Translations under genes and position numbers: made by a program
In this document: one piece after another, positions 31,228 to 39,550 of the stretch
How positions within the stretch are numbered: position 1 is the stretch's first letter
Layout of the letters: every line of letters starts with the position of its first letter
The notes under the pieces: generated by a model
Told to the model about the DNA's origin: nothing
Seen by the model: only the letters and a program-made list of their open reading frames with translations
Databases searched by the model: none
Virus record (IMG/VR): IMGVR_UViG_3300005613_000024
Span: 1 to 64,000 of that record
DNA: 64,000 nt
From: a virus
Strand: one strand, 5' to 3'

Positions 31228-31597
31228 ATTGCCAGAAAATGTTAAACTTAGTCAACACCTTCGAAATGAAGCCGAGGGTTATATAGATGTAATGTTTTTT
31301 GGCATTACTTATTATATCCCCGTAACTGCTAGTTTCAAAAAAGCTTTTAAAGCAAAACGAGTTAAGAATAAATTAATTTTTAATACTTTTAAACAGGACA
31401 ATGCTATTAAATTTTTTTTAAGAGATTTGATAAGTTCTATTTATTTACAAATAAGAGATACGATAGGCGAAGAGATTCATAGAAAGTTATCAGACGAGAT
31501 TAACGAAGGATTATGTGAATTATTTACAAAGCGATTAGAAAACAGAATTAATAAAGAATTTAATCAAAAGCAATTGGAATATAAAGATGAAAATTAA
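31211..31597 (+). CDS. Hypothetical protein
   Basis: A 128-residue protein with a small beta-rich N-terminus and a long helical C-terminus. It overlaps the phosphoesterase by 17 bases and the next gene by 11. No family recognised. Confidence 0.6.
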   Translation: MKLLTELPENVKLSQHLRNEAEGYIDVMFFGITYYIPVTASFKKAFKAKRVKNKLIFNTFKQDNAIKFFLRDLISSIYLQIRDTIGEEIHRKLSDEINEGLCELFTKRLENRINKEFNQKQLEYKDEN

Positions 31598-32072
31598 AGT
31601 ATTTGGTGAATTAGAAATTCAAAGATTTAAAACAAACGAAGAACATATTGTAATAAGTGTTCAAGACCCTAATTATGATTTTGTTAAATTACCAGAACAA
31701 AAATCAAGATTAGGATGGATAGGTTTAAAACTTCATGATTCAGATACTAATATTTGTCCAGAAACTTCAAAAGAAAATACAAATATAGTTCTATTTAACA
31801 AACTTCATGCTCAGTCTATTTTAAATTTTTTAAACGAATGGAAAAATGGAGTAAACTTGATTTGTATAAATTGTGGTGTAGGAATTTCAAGAAGTGCTGG
31901 TATTGCAGGTGCATTGAGTAAGATTTTAAATGGAGATGATGATTATTATTTTAAGAATTATTGCCCTAATATGCTGGTTTATCGTACTATTTTAAATGAG
32001 TATTATGGTGACAATTTTCATGATTTTAATAAAAAAGAAATAAAGAGTAATTCAGATATTAAATTTATTTAA
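31587..32072 (+). CDS. Dual-specificity/tyrosine phosphatase-like protein
   Basis: A 161-residue protein with the Cys-(x)5-Arg active-site loop CGVGISRSAG near 91-100, the P-loop of protein tyrosine and dual-specificity phosphatases. An upstream acidic segment (KLHDSDT) fits the general-acid Asp. Length suits a compact DSP. It may dephosphorylate a host protein or a nucleotide/RNA 5'-triphosphate; RNA triphosphatases share this fold. Confidence 0.75.
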   Translation: MKIKVFGELEIQRFKTNEEHIVISVQDPNYDFVKLPEQKSRLGWIGLKLHDSDTNICPETSKENTNIVLFNKLHAQSILNFLNEWKNGVNLICINCGVGISRSAGIAGALSKILNGDDDYYFKNYCPNMLVYRTILNEYYGDNFHDFNKKEIKSNSDIKFI

Positions 32073-32084
32073 TTAAGGAAATCT

Positions 32085-34016
32085 ATGAAGAATAAGAAAT
32101 TAATAAAATCCTTTTTATTGGATTATTTAAAAAAGAAAGTACCAGGTTTTAAGAAGAAAGGAAAGATGTTGTTCTGTCCCAAATGTCAAGATGAAAAATT
32201 AACGGCTAATATTTTTCCAAAAAATAGTAATGAACTTTTTTGTTTTTCTCCTGATTGTCAAAAAATAGGAGACATTTTTAAAATATGTAGAGATTTAGAA
32301 TTTGAAGGAAATCAAGATGTGTCAGACGAATATATTGCTAAACATTTAATTAAGATGTTTTCAATAAAAACAGATGATTATATTAATCAATTATTAGAAA
32401 AGTTTGCATCTTGGGAATGGGATTTAGTACCAATTAAAAATGATGATAAAATTCCTATCGAGAAAAATTGGACTAATAAAAGTCATAAAGATATTAGAGA
32501 ATGGCAAGAATGGCTAAAGAATAAAAGTGGCTTAGGAATGAAAACAGGAGCAATATCTAAAACTACTGGAATAGATGCAGACCTAATTACTAAAGAAGAA
32601 TCAGAAATTTGGCAAAAAGGAACAGCTAAGAAGAAAATAGAAGAGATTATAAAAAAGAAAGAGGAGAAATTACAAAAATTAAAATCATTAGAAATGTTTA
32701 ATGATACTGTTATACAAGACTCTGGATGGAAAGGTGTTCACTTTTTCTATAAATATGAAGCAGATATTCCTAAATGTTCATTTGATTATGAAGGAATTCA
32801 TTTTGATATTGAAAATGATGGCGGTTATATCTTAATAGAACCTTCTACTTTTGCAGGAAAAACAAGAAAAATAGAAGGAGAAATTATAGAAAAAATGAGT
32901 TCTGAATTAAAAGATTTAATTCTTTCGAATATTGGTAAAAAGTCAGAAGAAAAAATAGATGACAAAGAAACAAAACTAGAAAATAATGATAGTGAGTTGA
33001 TTAAAGGGTTGGACGGAAAATGTAATTCTACTTTTGTTCAAGTTGGTGGGATGTTTCGTAAATTTATGAATGTAAGGCAAACAGAACAAGCACTTTTTCT
33101 CGTAAACAAACACATGCTAGATGACCCAATGGATTACAAATCTGTTAAATCTATGTGTCAACAAATAGAAAAGTATCATCAAGTTGACTTAGAAACAATA
33201 AGCAAAGAAATTATGAATCATATGCATATTGTCAAGGATGCTCATGTAAGAGATTTAAAAGAATGTTTGGGTTATGATAGAAAAGATTTAGAGCAAGCTG
33301 TTAAATATCTATGCGACCACAAAAAATTATATAAAATTAAGAAAGATTTATATAGACTAATAGAAGATATAGAATGGCAAGAAGATTTTATGAATTTAAT
33401 AAAACCAATAAATTTTGATGTACCTTATTTTAACGAATACGCTTGTTTTAATCAGGGTTCGATGATTGTGATTGGAGCAAAAAGTGGATATGGGAAAACG
33501 CATATAAACATGAATATTATTAAAAAGCTTATAGAGGATGGTCATTATCCTTATTTATTGTCTACCGAAGGTGGTGGTGGATTTGCAAAAGTAGCTCAAA
33601 CATTAGGAGTGAAAGAAGGGGATTTTGCCTATAAAGTTTTAAGAGACCCTTCAATTGCAACTTTAAAACCAAATGCTATAACTATAATTGATTGGCTCAA
33701 AGCTCCCGATGGCGAACATGCTAAAACGGATGTTATGTACGAAAAGATTAATGACCAGTTAATAGAGAAAGGTGGATTAACTATTATTTTTGCTCAATTA
33801 AAGAAAGAAAATGGAGGTTTTTATGCAGAAAACATGGTAGAGCAATATGCCTCTCTTGTTGCTAAATTTTATTACCCTTCTATAAACGGAGTTTCAGATA
33901 ATTTGCACCCTTATTTTAAAACTAATAAAATTCGGGATTCTAAAGTTGGAAGACAATTTATAGAAATTCCGCTAGTATTTAATCCAGATACAAAAATTTT
34001 GGAGTTGAAAAAATGA
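32085..34016 (+). CDS. Primase-helicase (zinc finger, prim-pol domain, RecA-like helicase)
   Basis: A 643-residue protein. The N-terminal zinc finger has CPKC (31-34) and CFSPDC (53-58). Residues about 95-290 show the primase-polymerase layout: WDLVPIKNDDKIP, GMKTGAISKTTGIDAD and a later FDIENDGGYILIEPS. The C-terminal part carries Walker A GAKSGYGKTH (464-473) and a DnaB/RecA-type ATPase. Such fusions prime and unwind at the fork. GG-AAGG-like AAGGAAA precedes the ATG. Confidence 0.85.
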   Translation: MKNKKLIKSFLLDYLKKKVPGFKKKGKMLFCPKCQDEKLTANIFPKNSNELFCFSPDCQKIGDIFKICRDLEFEGNQDVSDEYIAKHLIKMFSIKTDDYINQLLEKFASWEWDLVPIKNDDKIPIEKNWTNKSHKDIREWQEWLKNKSGLGMKTGAISKTTGIDADLITKEESEIWQKGTAKKKIEEIIKKKEEKLQKLKSLEMFNDTVIQDSGWKGVHFFYKYEADIPKCSFDYEGIHFDIENDGGYILIEPSTFAGKTRKIEGEIIEKMSSELKDLILSNIGKKSEEKIDDKETKLENNDSELIKGLDGKCNSTFVQVGGMFRKFMNVRQTEQALFLVNKHMLDDPMDYKSVKSMCQQIEKYHQVDLETISKEIMNHMHIVKDAHVRDLKECLGYDRKDLEQAVKYLCDHKKLYKIKKDLYRLIEDIEWQEDFMNLIKPINFDVPYFNEYACFNQGSMIVIGAKSGYGKTHINMNIIKKLIEDGHYPYLLSTEGGGGFAKVAQTLGVKEGDFAYKVLRDPSIATLKPNAITIIDWLKAPDGEHAKTDVMYEKINDQLIEKGGLTIIFAQLKKENGGFYAENMVEQYASLVAKFYYPSINGVSDNLHPYFKTNKIRDSKVGRQFIEIPLVFNPDTKILELKK

Positions 34017-34591
34017 AAATAAAAATTATAGACTTAGAAAAAAAGTTAAATAAAAAGATAAAAAGAAATTTTAAGTCAATAGGATTAGATACAGCACAAA
34101 AATCAGGAATTGTTTTTTTGAAAACTGATAAAACTTATCTCTATATTGACGGTTTAGTTTTAGGATTTAATACTAAAGATAGAAAAGAGATATATGCCAC
34201 TATGGTTAAAACATTTGAAAAATTAATTCAAGAAGAAGATATTGCAGTTATTGAAGATGTTTTTATTGGATTTAATCGAAAAGGTTCACTTGAATTAGTT
34301 CGTTACGGGGCATACGCTATCGCAGAATGTATCAAAAAAAGTATAGACTATGAAATTATTTTAGCTCAAACAGCAAGAGCAAAATTTAAAATAGATACTA
34401 GAAGTGAAGGAAAAGGAAGAAGCAAAATTGCTGTAGGTAAATGGGTCTATAGTTTAGGAATAGATTTAAAAGATAATAATTTAGTAGATGGATTTATTTT
34501 GGCTTTATTAGGAATTTGTAAAGATATAGATTTTAAACCGAAAACCAAAAAGAAGAAAAAGAAAGTTAAAACAACGAGTAAAAGAAAATGA
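34013..34591 (+). CDS. RuvC-like Holliday junction resolvase
   Basis: A 192-residue RNase H-fold protein. GLDTAQKSGIVF (first Asp about 25), AVIEDVFIGF (acidic pair about 80) and NLVDGFILALLG (last Asp about 164) supply the acidic metal site of RuvC/YqgF-type resolvases. The tail is strongly lysine-rich. Together with the RuvB-like ATPase it suggests branch migration and resolution of junctions before packaging. Four-base overlap with the primase gene. Confidence 0.8.
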   Translation: MKIKIIDLEKKLNKKIKRNFKSIGLDTAQKSGIVFLKTDKTYLYIDGLVLGFNTKDRKEIYATMVKTFEKLIQEEDIAVIEDVFIGFNRKGSLELVRYGAYAIAECIKKSIDYEIILAQTARAKFKIDTRSEGKGRSKIAVGKWVYSLGIDLKDNNLVDGFILALLGICKDIDFKPKTKKKKKKVKTTSKRK

Positions 34592-34791
34592 AAAAATTTA
34601 TAATGTCATATTATAATTGGAGATTACATGGTCTTGTAGAGGCTCAACAAGATTATTCTCGTTATTTATGTTTATATGGAGAAACTAATACAATAGAATG
34701 CATAGGTTTAGAATTTATGGTTAAGTGGCAAGACTTTTTATTAGAAGTTACAAAATCTCTTATACCTAAACAATGGATAAAGAATTCATGA
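34588..34791 (+). CDS. Small hypothetical protein
   Basis: A 67-residue protein (MKKFIMSYYNWRLHG) overlapping the RuvC-like gene by four bases and ending by ATGA. Aromatic, with no recognised domain. Confidence 0.6.
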   Translation: MKKFIMSYYNWRLHGLVEAQQDYSRYLCLYGETNTIECIGLEFMVKWQDFLLEVTKSLIPKQWIKNS

Positions 34792-35018
34792 AAAAGTGTA
34801 AATATTGTAATTCTATTTGGGTTTGTTGGAATTGGATTTATGTTCCAAAAGATAAATATAAAGAATTAAATCCTCATAAAAATATAAAGACAGATTTTTG
34901 GGGACATGAATGTTGGAAATGTGAAGGTTGTCAAGAAACTTCTTATCAAGTAAAAAATGGTATTCCTTATTTTATATTATATCATTTTTATGGTTTATTC
35001 AAAGGAATAATTAAGTGA
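34788..35018 (+). CDS. Small zinc-finger protein
   Basis: A 76-residue protein starting MKKCKYCNSIWVCW at the ATG coupled to the previous stop. CKYC and HECWKCEGC give two metal-binding clusters. Probably nucleic-acid binding; partner unknown. Confidence 0.65.
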   Translation: MKKCKYCNSIWVCWNWIYVPKDKYKELNPHKNIKTDFWGHECWKCEGCQETSYQVKNGIPYFILYHFYGLFKGIIK

Positions 35019-35209
35019 AAAAATTATTAGATTATATTAAACATCAAATTTATAATTTTAAACATTTTTTAATTTATAAACGATTCGGATATATTATTTG
35101 GATAAAGTCCATTAAAAGATATATTTTATTTTGTTCTAAATGTGGAGAATATATTTGTTCTGATGGATTATGTTCTAATCCGTTTTGCCCTGAGAGAATA
35201 AATCAATGA
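35015..35209 (+). CDS. Small Cys-rich protein
   Basis: A 64-residue protein with a GTG start coupled to the previous stop. The C-terminus has CSKCGEYIC and CSNPFC clusters, a zinc-finger-like fold. No family recognised. Confidence 0.6.
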   Translation: MKKLLDYIKHQIYNFKHFLIYKRFGYIIWIKSIKRYILFCSKCGEYICSDGLCSNPFCPERINQ

Positions 35210-35529
35210 AAAAAGAATGGGAAAAACTTGAAGAATTTATTCTTGAACACATAAAAGAGATAGATTCTTATGCTAAGAAAAGTCCTGGTTCGGGTAACAA
35301 GGGAAGAAAGGGAGATTTAGTTACCAAGTGTGGCTTGAAAATAGAATGTAAAGATAATCAAAGTCTGAAAAATGCTTATAAAGAAGTAGATATGCAAAAA
35401 ATTATAGAAGAAGTTCCATTACACTCACAAGATATACCTATTTTGATAACAAGAAATAAAGATAAAAAAATAAGAGTACATTTAGATTTTAAAGATTTTT
35501 GGGAAATTTATAAAGGGAGTATAAAATGA
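35206..35529 (+). CDS. PD-(D/E)XK nuclease-like protein
   Basis: A 107-residue protein. GSGNKGRKGDLVTKCGLKIECKDNQ places Asp and E-x-K (about 36 and 46-48) as in small PD-(D/E)XK nucleases such as Hjc-like and phage resolvase-type enzymes. Position between RuvC-like and RecA genes fits DNA recombination. Coupled at both ends. Confidence 0.7.
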   Translation: MKKEWEKLEEFILEHIKEIDSYAKKSPGSGNKGRKGDLVTKCGLKIECKDNQSLKNAYKEVDMQKIIEEVPLHSQDIPILITRNKDKKIRVHLDFKDFWEIYKGSIK

Positions 35530-35951
35530 ATAATTTAGAATATATACTTAAAAAATATAAAATTAAAATTAATAAGCCATCTATTAAAAATGATGTTATT
35601 AGATGGTATCAAAATGAATGTAGACTTTATATGGATGAATATGAAAAAATGAAAGAAAAGAGAAAAATATATCTATTTGAACATATTTTTAGTTTCGTTT
35701 CCAGAATTAATATACATCAATACGAATTTAAGAATGAAAAATTAATTAAGACAGTATTATTCATAAAAGAGCTACCTAAGCTTTTTTGTAGATGCATGTT
35801 TAGACCTGAAACAGAAACTAAATTAAAAGAAGAAAATAGAGTATCTAAAAATGTTTTTGGAATTTCGCCAGCTTTGAAAGCATTAAAAGTCATCAAACAA
35901 AAAGAAAAAATAGATACTTATTTTTATAATCGCTGGCTGAGGAGAAATTAA
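35526..35951 (+). CDS. Hypothetical basic protein
   Basis: A 141-residue, lysine-rich helical protein (MNNLEYILKKYKIKIN). AAAGGGAG precedes the ATG. No family recognised. Confidence 0.6.
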   Translation: MNNLEYILKKYKIKINKPSIKNDVIRWYQNECRLYMDEYEKMKEKRKIYLFEHIFSFVSRINIHQYEFKNEKLIKTVLFIKELPKLFCRCMFRPETETKLKEENRVSKNVFGISPALKALKVIKQKEKIDTYFYNRWLRRN

Positions 35952-36605
35952 ATGAATATTTTCTGGTATATATTTTACATAGACGCTTGGCTTCTAGCAA
36001 TATTGTATATTTGGGGCGAGATAGCAGTAAAGATGGAATTTAAAGATACTTGGAAAGACGAGAAGACGATGGAAGTTAAAAAATCTCGCCGTCTTTCTAA
36101 AGCTTGGCTGAAAGTTCATCCTATTTTAGATTTTCTTCAAAATTGTCATTATGAAATTGGTTGGAAATTAAAAATCCCTGAAGAAATTTATGATGAAATT
36201 AAATGGTTTATTCAAAGAGGTAAGAGAGGTTATTCTGATAGAGATGTTTGGGGATTTCATTATTATTTAGCAGATGTTATCTTTAATGGAATAAAAGATT
36301 TTAAAAAACAAGTTCATGGTGTTCCTTGCGATATTCCTAAAAAGATAGGCGAAAAGCATTCTTCTAAATTAAGAAAATCAATAAAAGAGTGGAAAAGAAT
36401 TTTAGGAGAAATTCAGTGGACATTTAAAACTGTTAAAAAAATAGATAACGGTAACTGGATTTTAGTAGAAAATGAAAAACAACGAAAGAGAATTAAAAGT
36501 TTGAAATTTCGTAAAAAATATCATATAATGACAAAAGAAGAATGTAAAAGGTATAACGAAGGTTGGAAACTTTTTAAAAAGTATTTTTACAATTTATGGG
36601 ATTAA
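35952..36605 (+). CDS. Conserved phage protein with N-terminal membrane anchor
   Basis: A 217-residue protein. The first 26 residues are a transmembrane helix (IFWYIFYIDAWLLAILYIWG). The body holds the segment RGYSDRDVWGFHYYLADVI, a recurrent motif in phage hypothetical proteins. Probably membrane-tethered; function unknown. It starts directly after the previous stop. Confidence 0.65.
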   Translation: MNIFWYIFYIDAWLLAILYIWGEIAVKMEFKDTWKDEKTMEVKKSRRLSKAWLKVHPILDFLQNCHYEIGWKLKIPEEIYDEIKWFIQRGKRGYSDRDVWGFHYYLADVIFNGIKDFKKQVHGVPCDIPKKIGEKHSSKLRKSIKEWKRILGEIQWTFKTVKKIDNGNWILVENEKQRKRIKSLKFRKKYHIMTKEECKRYNEGWKLFKKYFYNLWD

Positions 36606-36614
36606 GGAGAATTT

Positions 36615-37778
36615 ATGAACGAACGTAAGAAAAGGCTATTAGAGACCATGAAATCTTTAAATAAAACTTTTAAAGAAGAGACTTTGTTCTTTGGTAATGA
36701 GATAGAAAATAAAGAAAAAATATCTACAGGTATTAAGAAAATAGATAAATTTTTAGGCGGTGGTATTAAAAGAGGTACTCATACAATTTTTTGGGGTGGA
36801 ATTGCAAATGGAAAGACCACTTTAGCTTTACAAACAATAGCAAATGCTCAGAAACAGGGATATATTTGCGCCTATTTAAACACTGAAAAACCTATTGATA
36901 ATGAAAGATTTGACATGCTAGGAGTAAATAGAAGAGAATTGATAAGAGCTAACTGTGCTAAGAATGCAGAACAAACCTTAACAATTGTAAAAAAATTATG
37001 CGATGCAAAAGTTGTGGATTTAGTTGTTGTCGATTCTGTAAATGCATTAAGTCCAAAAGCCGAACAAGAAACTAAACAAGGAAAGGAAAGAGGGCTAGAA
37101 GAAAAGAATATTGCTGAATTAGCAAGATTATTATCAGAATTTTGCAGAAAAGTAAATCCATCTGTTTATAACGCTAGTTGTGCAATGATTTGGATTGGGC
37201 AATTAAGAATTGGAGGTATAGGAACTTTTTATACTAGAGCAACTTTGTCTTGTGGAGAAGCTTTAAAGTTTTATGCATATAATATTGTTTATTTAAGAAA
37301 CGGTCAATCCTCTGATGCTCCTGTTAAAAAATTTAAGGAATTTTTTGTAGACCCTGACGGAAAAATTCGTTATGTTACTAAAAAAGAAAAGATAGGATTT
37401 GATTCAGTTTTTAGAATGGATAGAAGTAATTCTGGAGATTCTGTTAGAGAAGGAGAAGAAAGTCATTTTGCTTTTATTGGAGAGAAAGGTTTTGTTGATA
37501 AAATAGAAGATGTAGAGGATATTCCAATTAAAATAGATGCAGAAAATGAAGAACAAAAAGATAAAATCATGAAGTATTTAGTTGATAAAGGAATTAAAAA
37601 AGCTTGCAAGAAATTAGTAAATGATGATAAAGCATTGAAAAAACTAGCTGAAGATTATTTAGCAGAAGATGAGCCAAAGGCTATAATTCACGCAAATCCC
37701 AACGCAGTCGCTAAGTTTACAAGGTCAGAAGAACCAAAAAAGAAAAAAAGAGGAAGACCTAGAAAGGAGAAAAAATAA
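36615..37778 (+). CDS. RecA/UvsX-like recombinase with AT-hook-like tail
   Basis: A 387-residue protein. Walker A is GGIANGKTT (61-69), Walker B VVDLVVVDSVNAL (about 133-145), with the RecA-like loop segments QLRIGGIG and THTIFWGG. It pairs homologous strands for recombination-dependent replication and repair. The last 16 residues are KKKKRGRPRKEKK-type, with an AT-hook RGRP core, as in the Rad50 C-half. AAGGAG precedes the ATG. Confidence 0.85.
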   Translation: MNERKKRLLETMKSLNKTFKEETLFFGNEIENKEKISTGIKKIDKFLGGGIKRGTHTIFWGGIANGKTTLALQTIANAQKQGYICAYLNTEKPIDNERFDMLGVNRRELIRANCAKNAEQTLTIVKKLCDAKVVDLVVVDSVNALSPKAEQETKQGKERGLEEKNIAELARLLSEFCRKVNPSVYNASCAMIWIGQLRIGGIGTFYTRATLSCGEALKFYAYNIVYLRNGQSSDAPVKKFKEFFVDPDGKIRYVTKKEKIGFDSVFRMDRSNSGDSVREGEESHFAFIGEKGFVDKIEDVEDIPIKIDAENEEQKDKIMKYLVDKGIKKACKKLVNDDKALKKLAEDYLAEDEPKAIIHANPNAVAKFTRSEEPKKKKRGRPRKEKK

Positions 37779-38170
37779 TGCATTCCTGGGGAGATAAAAA
37801 TGTCGATTGGCAAGGATTAAATGAATGTGTCAATTACTTAGATAAAAATTTACGCAGATGGGGTAGGATAAATGTTAGACAAACAAAGGAGAAATTTGGA
37901 ACTTTAAGATGTTATTGTTCTTTGGGATGGACTTGTCTTTTAAATATTACTCATCCAGGATATATTCACTATAGACCTTATCCAAAATGGTTAAGAACTT
38001 TTGATATTTTTGTTTTATCAAGAATTATTCCGTATTTAAATTTTATTATTTTACCTTATCATAAATGGTTGTATCGAAAACTATATGCTGATATGGTTAC
38101 TAAATATCCTCATTTAAAAGAAGAGATTTTATGTACACCCGATTTTCCTAAATTATTAATAGATTTATAA
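37778..38170 (+). CDS. Hypothetical protein
   Basis: A 130-residue protein starting MHSWGDKNVDWQGLNEC at TAATG coupling with RecA. LRRWGRINVRQTKEKFGTLRCYC resembles a conserved phage segment. An aromatic helical C-terminus follows. Function unknown. Confidence 0.65.
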   Translation: MHSWGDKNVDWQGLNECVNYLDKNLRRWGRINVRQTKEKFGTLRCYCSLGWTCLLNITHPGYIHYRPYPKWLRTFDIFVLSRIIPYLNFIILPYHKWLYRKLYADMVTKYPHLKEEILCTPDFPKLLIDL

Positions 38171-38172
38171 AC

Positions 38173-38200
38173 TTGACAACTGAAAAATATATGTTATACT
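38173..38200 (+). promoter_or_regulatory. Sigma70-type promoter with extended -10
   Basis: TTGACA (38173-38178), 16 bp, TATACT (38195-38200), TG extension. It lies in the gap before the exonuclease gene and probably drives exonuclease, polymerase and ASCH-like genes. Confidence 0.9.
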
Positions 38201-38246
38201 TGTATAGAAAAAATTTTATTAAGAGGTTAAAAAAAAGGAGAGATGC

Positions 38247-38813
38247 ATGAATGGAAAGATGAATCATGTGATGTTAGATTTAGAAACCTTTGGAAATGAT
38301 TTTAATTCTATTATTGTTCAAATAGGGGCATGGTATTTTAATGAACAGGGAAAATTAGGAAAGAAATTATGTATAAATGTTGATTCTGAAGATTGCGAAA
38401 AATATGGACTAAATTGTACAGCTTCTACAGTTAAATGGTGGTTACAACAAGACAACGAAACAATCAAAAAACTATTCGAAAATCCTAAACCACTAAAAGA
38501 TTCTTTAATAATCTTATTAGATTTTTTAAAAGATGCAGATTATATTTGGCAACATTCAAGCTTTGATGCTCCAATTTTAAACAATGCTATCAAAAAAGTG
38601 GGATTAGTTAATTCAATTCATTATAGAACTTGGAAAGATTTAAGGTCGGCAGAATATTGTTTGGGAATAGATAAAAGTAAATTTAGTTTCGTCGGCAAAG
38701 CACATTACAGTATTGATGATTGTCTTTTTCAAATTAAATATCTGGTAAGCGGATTGAAAAGAAAGGTAAAATCTAATGACAAGCAAAGAAATAAAAAGAA
38801 TTTACGAAAATAA
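38247..38813 (+). CDS. DnaQ-like 3'-5' exonuclease (DEDDh)
   Basis: A 188-residue protein with DEDDh blocks: MLDLETFGND (Asp, Glu near 8 and 10), HSSFDAPILNNA (Asp near 108) and AHYSIDDCLF (His and Asp near 153 and 157). It would degrade single strands or proofread. A basic tail ends the protein. The ATG follows AAGGAG at good spacing. First gene after the promoter. Confidence 0.8.
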   Translation: MNGKMNHVMLDLETFGNDFNSIIVQIGAWYFNEQGKLGKKLCINVDSEDCEKYGLNCTASTVKWWLQQDNETIKKLFENPKPLKDSLIILLDFLKDADYIWQHSSFDAPILNNAIKKVGLVNSIHYRTWKDLRSAEYCLGIDKSKFSFVGKAHYSIDDCLFQIKYLVSGLKRKVKSNDKQRNKKNLRK

Positions 38814-39261
38814 TGAAATAGATAAACTTTATAAAGATTACGAAAAATATTTTAATAAGATAGATGAATGGGCTGATAAATTTATTGACGGAGATTTATT
38901 AACAGAATACGAATTAAAACAAGCACAACAGATTCTAAATGGGTGTCAGACTAAGTTAAATGCAATTGCAGGAGCTTTAGAAGCATTAGTAGTTGAATAT
39001 GAAAATAATTATTTCTTAAAAGAAGAAAGTACATTTAAAAATGTAAGAATGCAAGATAAAGACCACTGTAAAGCTCATGCAAGAAAAGAAGTATCTGATT
39101 TAAGACGATATGCTTCTGATTTTTCAAGATATGTTAATTCTGCTCAGAATGCAGTTGTTACTGTACAGTCTTTACTTAAAAGACAAACTATAGAAAAGGG
39201 TAATAAAGGAGTAGATTTTACGGGAGATAAATCTAACATGAAAGATGAAAGAACTTGGTAA
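38776..39261 (+). CDS. Hypothetical helical protein
   Basis: A 161-residue, mostly helical protein with a Cys/His spot (KDHCKAHARKEV). It overlaps the exonuclease by 38 bases and abuts the ASCH-like gene. Not recognised; possibly a polymerase partner. Confidence 0.6.
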   Translation: MTSKEIKRIYENNEIDKLYKDYEKYFNKIDEWADKFIDGDLLTEYELKQAQQILNGCQTKLNAIAGALEALVVEYENNYFLKEESTFKNVRMQDKDHCKAHARKEVSDLRRYASDFSRYVNSAQNAVVTVQSLLKRQTIEKGNKGVDFTGDKSNMKDERTW

Positions 39262-39262
39262 A

Positions 39263-39550
39263 ATGAAATTTTCTAAATCGTATTCAAAATTAAATTATCC
39301 TATATTTACTACGATTCGACAAGATAAAGGATATTATAAAGTTGGACAGATAATAAATGTAAATACTCCCGAAACCTCTTTCGAGGCTGAAATTTTAGCT
39401 ATTAGAGAATTATCAAATGCAGATATTACTGAAAATATGGCAAGAGTAGATGCTGACTGTTCTAAACAGAAATTACAAGGATTAATGAATCTATTTTATA
39501 GAGAAAAGGCAGAAGAATTAATTCTATTAACATTAGCAAAAATATTATGA
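39263..39550 (+). CDS. ASCH/PUA-like domain protein
   Basis: A 95-residue protein starting MKFSKSYSKLNYPIFTTIRQ. The pattern LNYPIFTTIRQDKGYYKVGQ, EILAIREL and DITENMARVDAD is that of the ASCH beta-barrel, an RNA- or modified-base-binding fold. An in-frame ATG at 39245 would add six residues. It ends four bases into the polymerase gene. Confidence 0.65.
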   Translation: MKFSKSYSKLNYPIFTTIRQDKGYYKVGQIINVNTPETSFEAEILAIRELSNADITENMARVDADCSKQKLQGLMNLFYREKAEELILLTLAKIL

